Shown: in pieces, positions 62,905 to 64,000 of the stretch
Numbering within the stretch: the stretch's first letter is position 1
How the letters are laid out: the number at the start of each line of letters is the position of its first letter
From: Liolophura sinensis
Lineage: Eukaryota; Mollusca; Polyplacophora; Chitonida; Chitonidae
Assembly (NCBI RefSeq): GCF_032854445.1
Contig: NC_088300.1
Span: forward strand, 1,736,001-1,800,000
Length of the DNA: 64,000 nucleotides
Direction: 5' to 3'
Position numbers and translations under genes: made by a program
The notes under the pieces: model-generated
What the model was told of the DNA's origin: nothing
The model's input: the letters and a program-made list of their open reading frames with translations, nothing else
Databases searched by the model: none

Positions 62905-63252
62905 TTGTTTGGATTTCCATAACTTCTGGGTTTTGCTGCAAACACTGTACCACACACCTATTGCCTCATTTATCGGGCTCAGTTGCCATCATTTGTTGGA
63001 TTTCCATAACTTCTGGGTTTTGCCACACAGAGTATATCATACACCTATTGCCTAACTTATCGGTCTCAGTTGCCATCATTTGTTGGATTTCCATAACTTC
63101 TGGGTTTTGCTGCAAACACTGTACCACACACCTATTGCCTAACTTATCGGTCTCAGTTGCCATCATTTGTTGGATTTCCATAACTTCTGGGTTTTGCCAC
63201 ACAGAGTATATCATACACCTATTACCTAACTTATTGGGCTCAGTTGTCATCA
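62905..63252. repeat. 87-bp tandem repeat, 4 copies in A-B-A-B order
   Basis: Units start GGATTTCCATAACTTCTGGG at 62911, 62998, 63085 and 63172, exactly 87 bp apart. Copies 1 and 3 continue TTTTGCTGCAAACACTGTAC; copies 2 and 4 continue TTTTGCCACACAGAGTATAT. This is a 174-bp higher-order unit present twice. The period is a multiple of three, which keeps open frames on both strands. Confidence 0.96.
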
Positions 63253-63280
63253 TTTTTCATAGCTTTCTTCAAATTTAAAC

Positions 63281-63558
63281 AACCGGCCCGGATAGCACAG
63301 TTGGTAGAGCGTCCGCTTCGGGACCGGTAGATCCAGGATCAATCCTTGATCGAGTCACACCTAAGACTTTAAAAGAGGAAGTTGTAACTTCCTCGCTTGG
63401 CGTTCAGCATGAAGGGGATAGTGCAACGACTGGTTGACCCGTATCAGTATAATGGCTCGGGCACATTACACATACATGCACCCTAATGATTCCTTCGTCG
63501 TCATATGACTGAAAAATTGTTGAGTACGACGTTAAACCCCAAGCACGCACTCACTCAC
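63281..63558 (+). mobile_element. Full-length tRNA-derived SINE (family A) with a 12-bp target-site duplication
   Basis: The head includes an A-box (TAGCACAGTTGG, 63293-63304) and a B-box-like GGATCAATCC. The central domain is GCTTGGCGTTCAGC...GACTGGTTGACCCGTATCAG. The 3' end is GAGTACGACGTTAAACCCCA followed by CACTCACTCAC. TCAAATTTAAAC is present on both sides (63269-63280 and 63559-63570). It is the best preserved family A element in the window. Confidence 0.93.
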
Positions 63559-63570
63559 TCAAATTTAAAC

Positions 63571-64000
63571 TTGGAATTTTGTAAAGGATGTGGGAGTTAA
63601 CCTGCCATCAAGGATCAGCATGCAGTTTGTAATCCAGTGTGATAATTGGAACACATGGCCTTCAGGATATTTCCTGAGAACACTGCAGCCAAAGGATGTA
63701 AAGAATATAATGGAAAAACCATTTTTATGGACTAAAGAGCTGAAGGATAGTTTTGAATTAGGGTTCTGGTGTTATTTAATTTTTGCAAAACATTCAAGCC
63801 TGTCCAAATGCAAGTCTTGTACATAGTGACTATATGTACATGTTCATGTATTTTGATGTAATTTCCAAACTAGAAAGGCCATCTGTTAAAGCGATGGATT
63901 TTCACACTAAAACGATTTCTTCAACAGATAAATGAAAAATTGCACGTAGCTAAGTTGAATTTGGAGAGTAAAATAATTGAATTTGAAACACTTGAAATAA
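63571..64000 (+). other. Right edge, Jagged-like intron 1
   Basis: A 78-codon open frame at 63590-63826 resembles nothing known; no Notch-ligand exon is visible. Confidence 0.45.

Noticed and set aside
62753-63278. Overlapping + and - frames with 29-residue repeats as genes
   Set aside because: Forced by the 87-bp repeat whose length is a multiple of three.

Overview
The window is animal nuclear DNA, most probably from a mollusc or a related lophotrochozoan. It is AT-rich, genes are sparse and split by long introns, tRNA-derived SINEs end in the tails common in mollusc genomes (a CACCAATCAAATAAATAAA-type tail in one family, a CACTCACTCACTC-type tail in the other), and three animal genes are recognisable. 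No bacterial, phage or CRISPR organisation is present. All homology calls rest on remembered family features; no search was run.

Layout, all genes on the + strand. (1) 1-3.2 kb: unassigned DNA and a very uniform 64-bp minisatellite of about 25 copies. (2) 3.38-3.67 kb: a complete single-exon INAFM2-like gene (InaF-motif membrane protein), followed by about 9.5 kb of non-coding DNA with two SINE copies. (3) 13.17 kb: a tRNA-Arg(TCT). (4) 13.69-23.07 kb: five exons of ARV1, the ER membrane protein of sterol and GPI homeostasis, assembled here by hand with consistent splice phases (about 202 residues). The final C-terminal exon was not found. (5) 17.5-44.9 kb: an exceptional run of minisatellites with units of 30-78 bp. 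They fill ARV1 introns 3 and 4 and continue downstream, ending in a 49-bp array of about 103 copies (37.0-42.1 kb) and a back-to-back pair at 44-45 kb. (6) 47-55.6 kb: visibly more CpG-rich, mostly unique DNA containing the first coding exon of a Jagged/Serrate-type Notch ligand (51,833-52,171; signal peptide plus start of the MNNL domain). The rest of that gene must lie beyond the window, so 52.2-64 kb is probably its first large intron. That intron holds two more SINEs and an 87-bp A-B-A-B repeat.

The three genes are not functionally linked in any obvious way. The most striking property is the density and organisation of tandem repeats: roughly a quarter of the window, more than a dozen unrelated families, a different family in almost every ARV1 intron, and an intron 3 that is nearly all satellite. 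Four SINE copies with clear target-site duplications (9-13 bp) show fairly recent retroposition.
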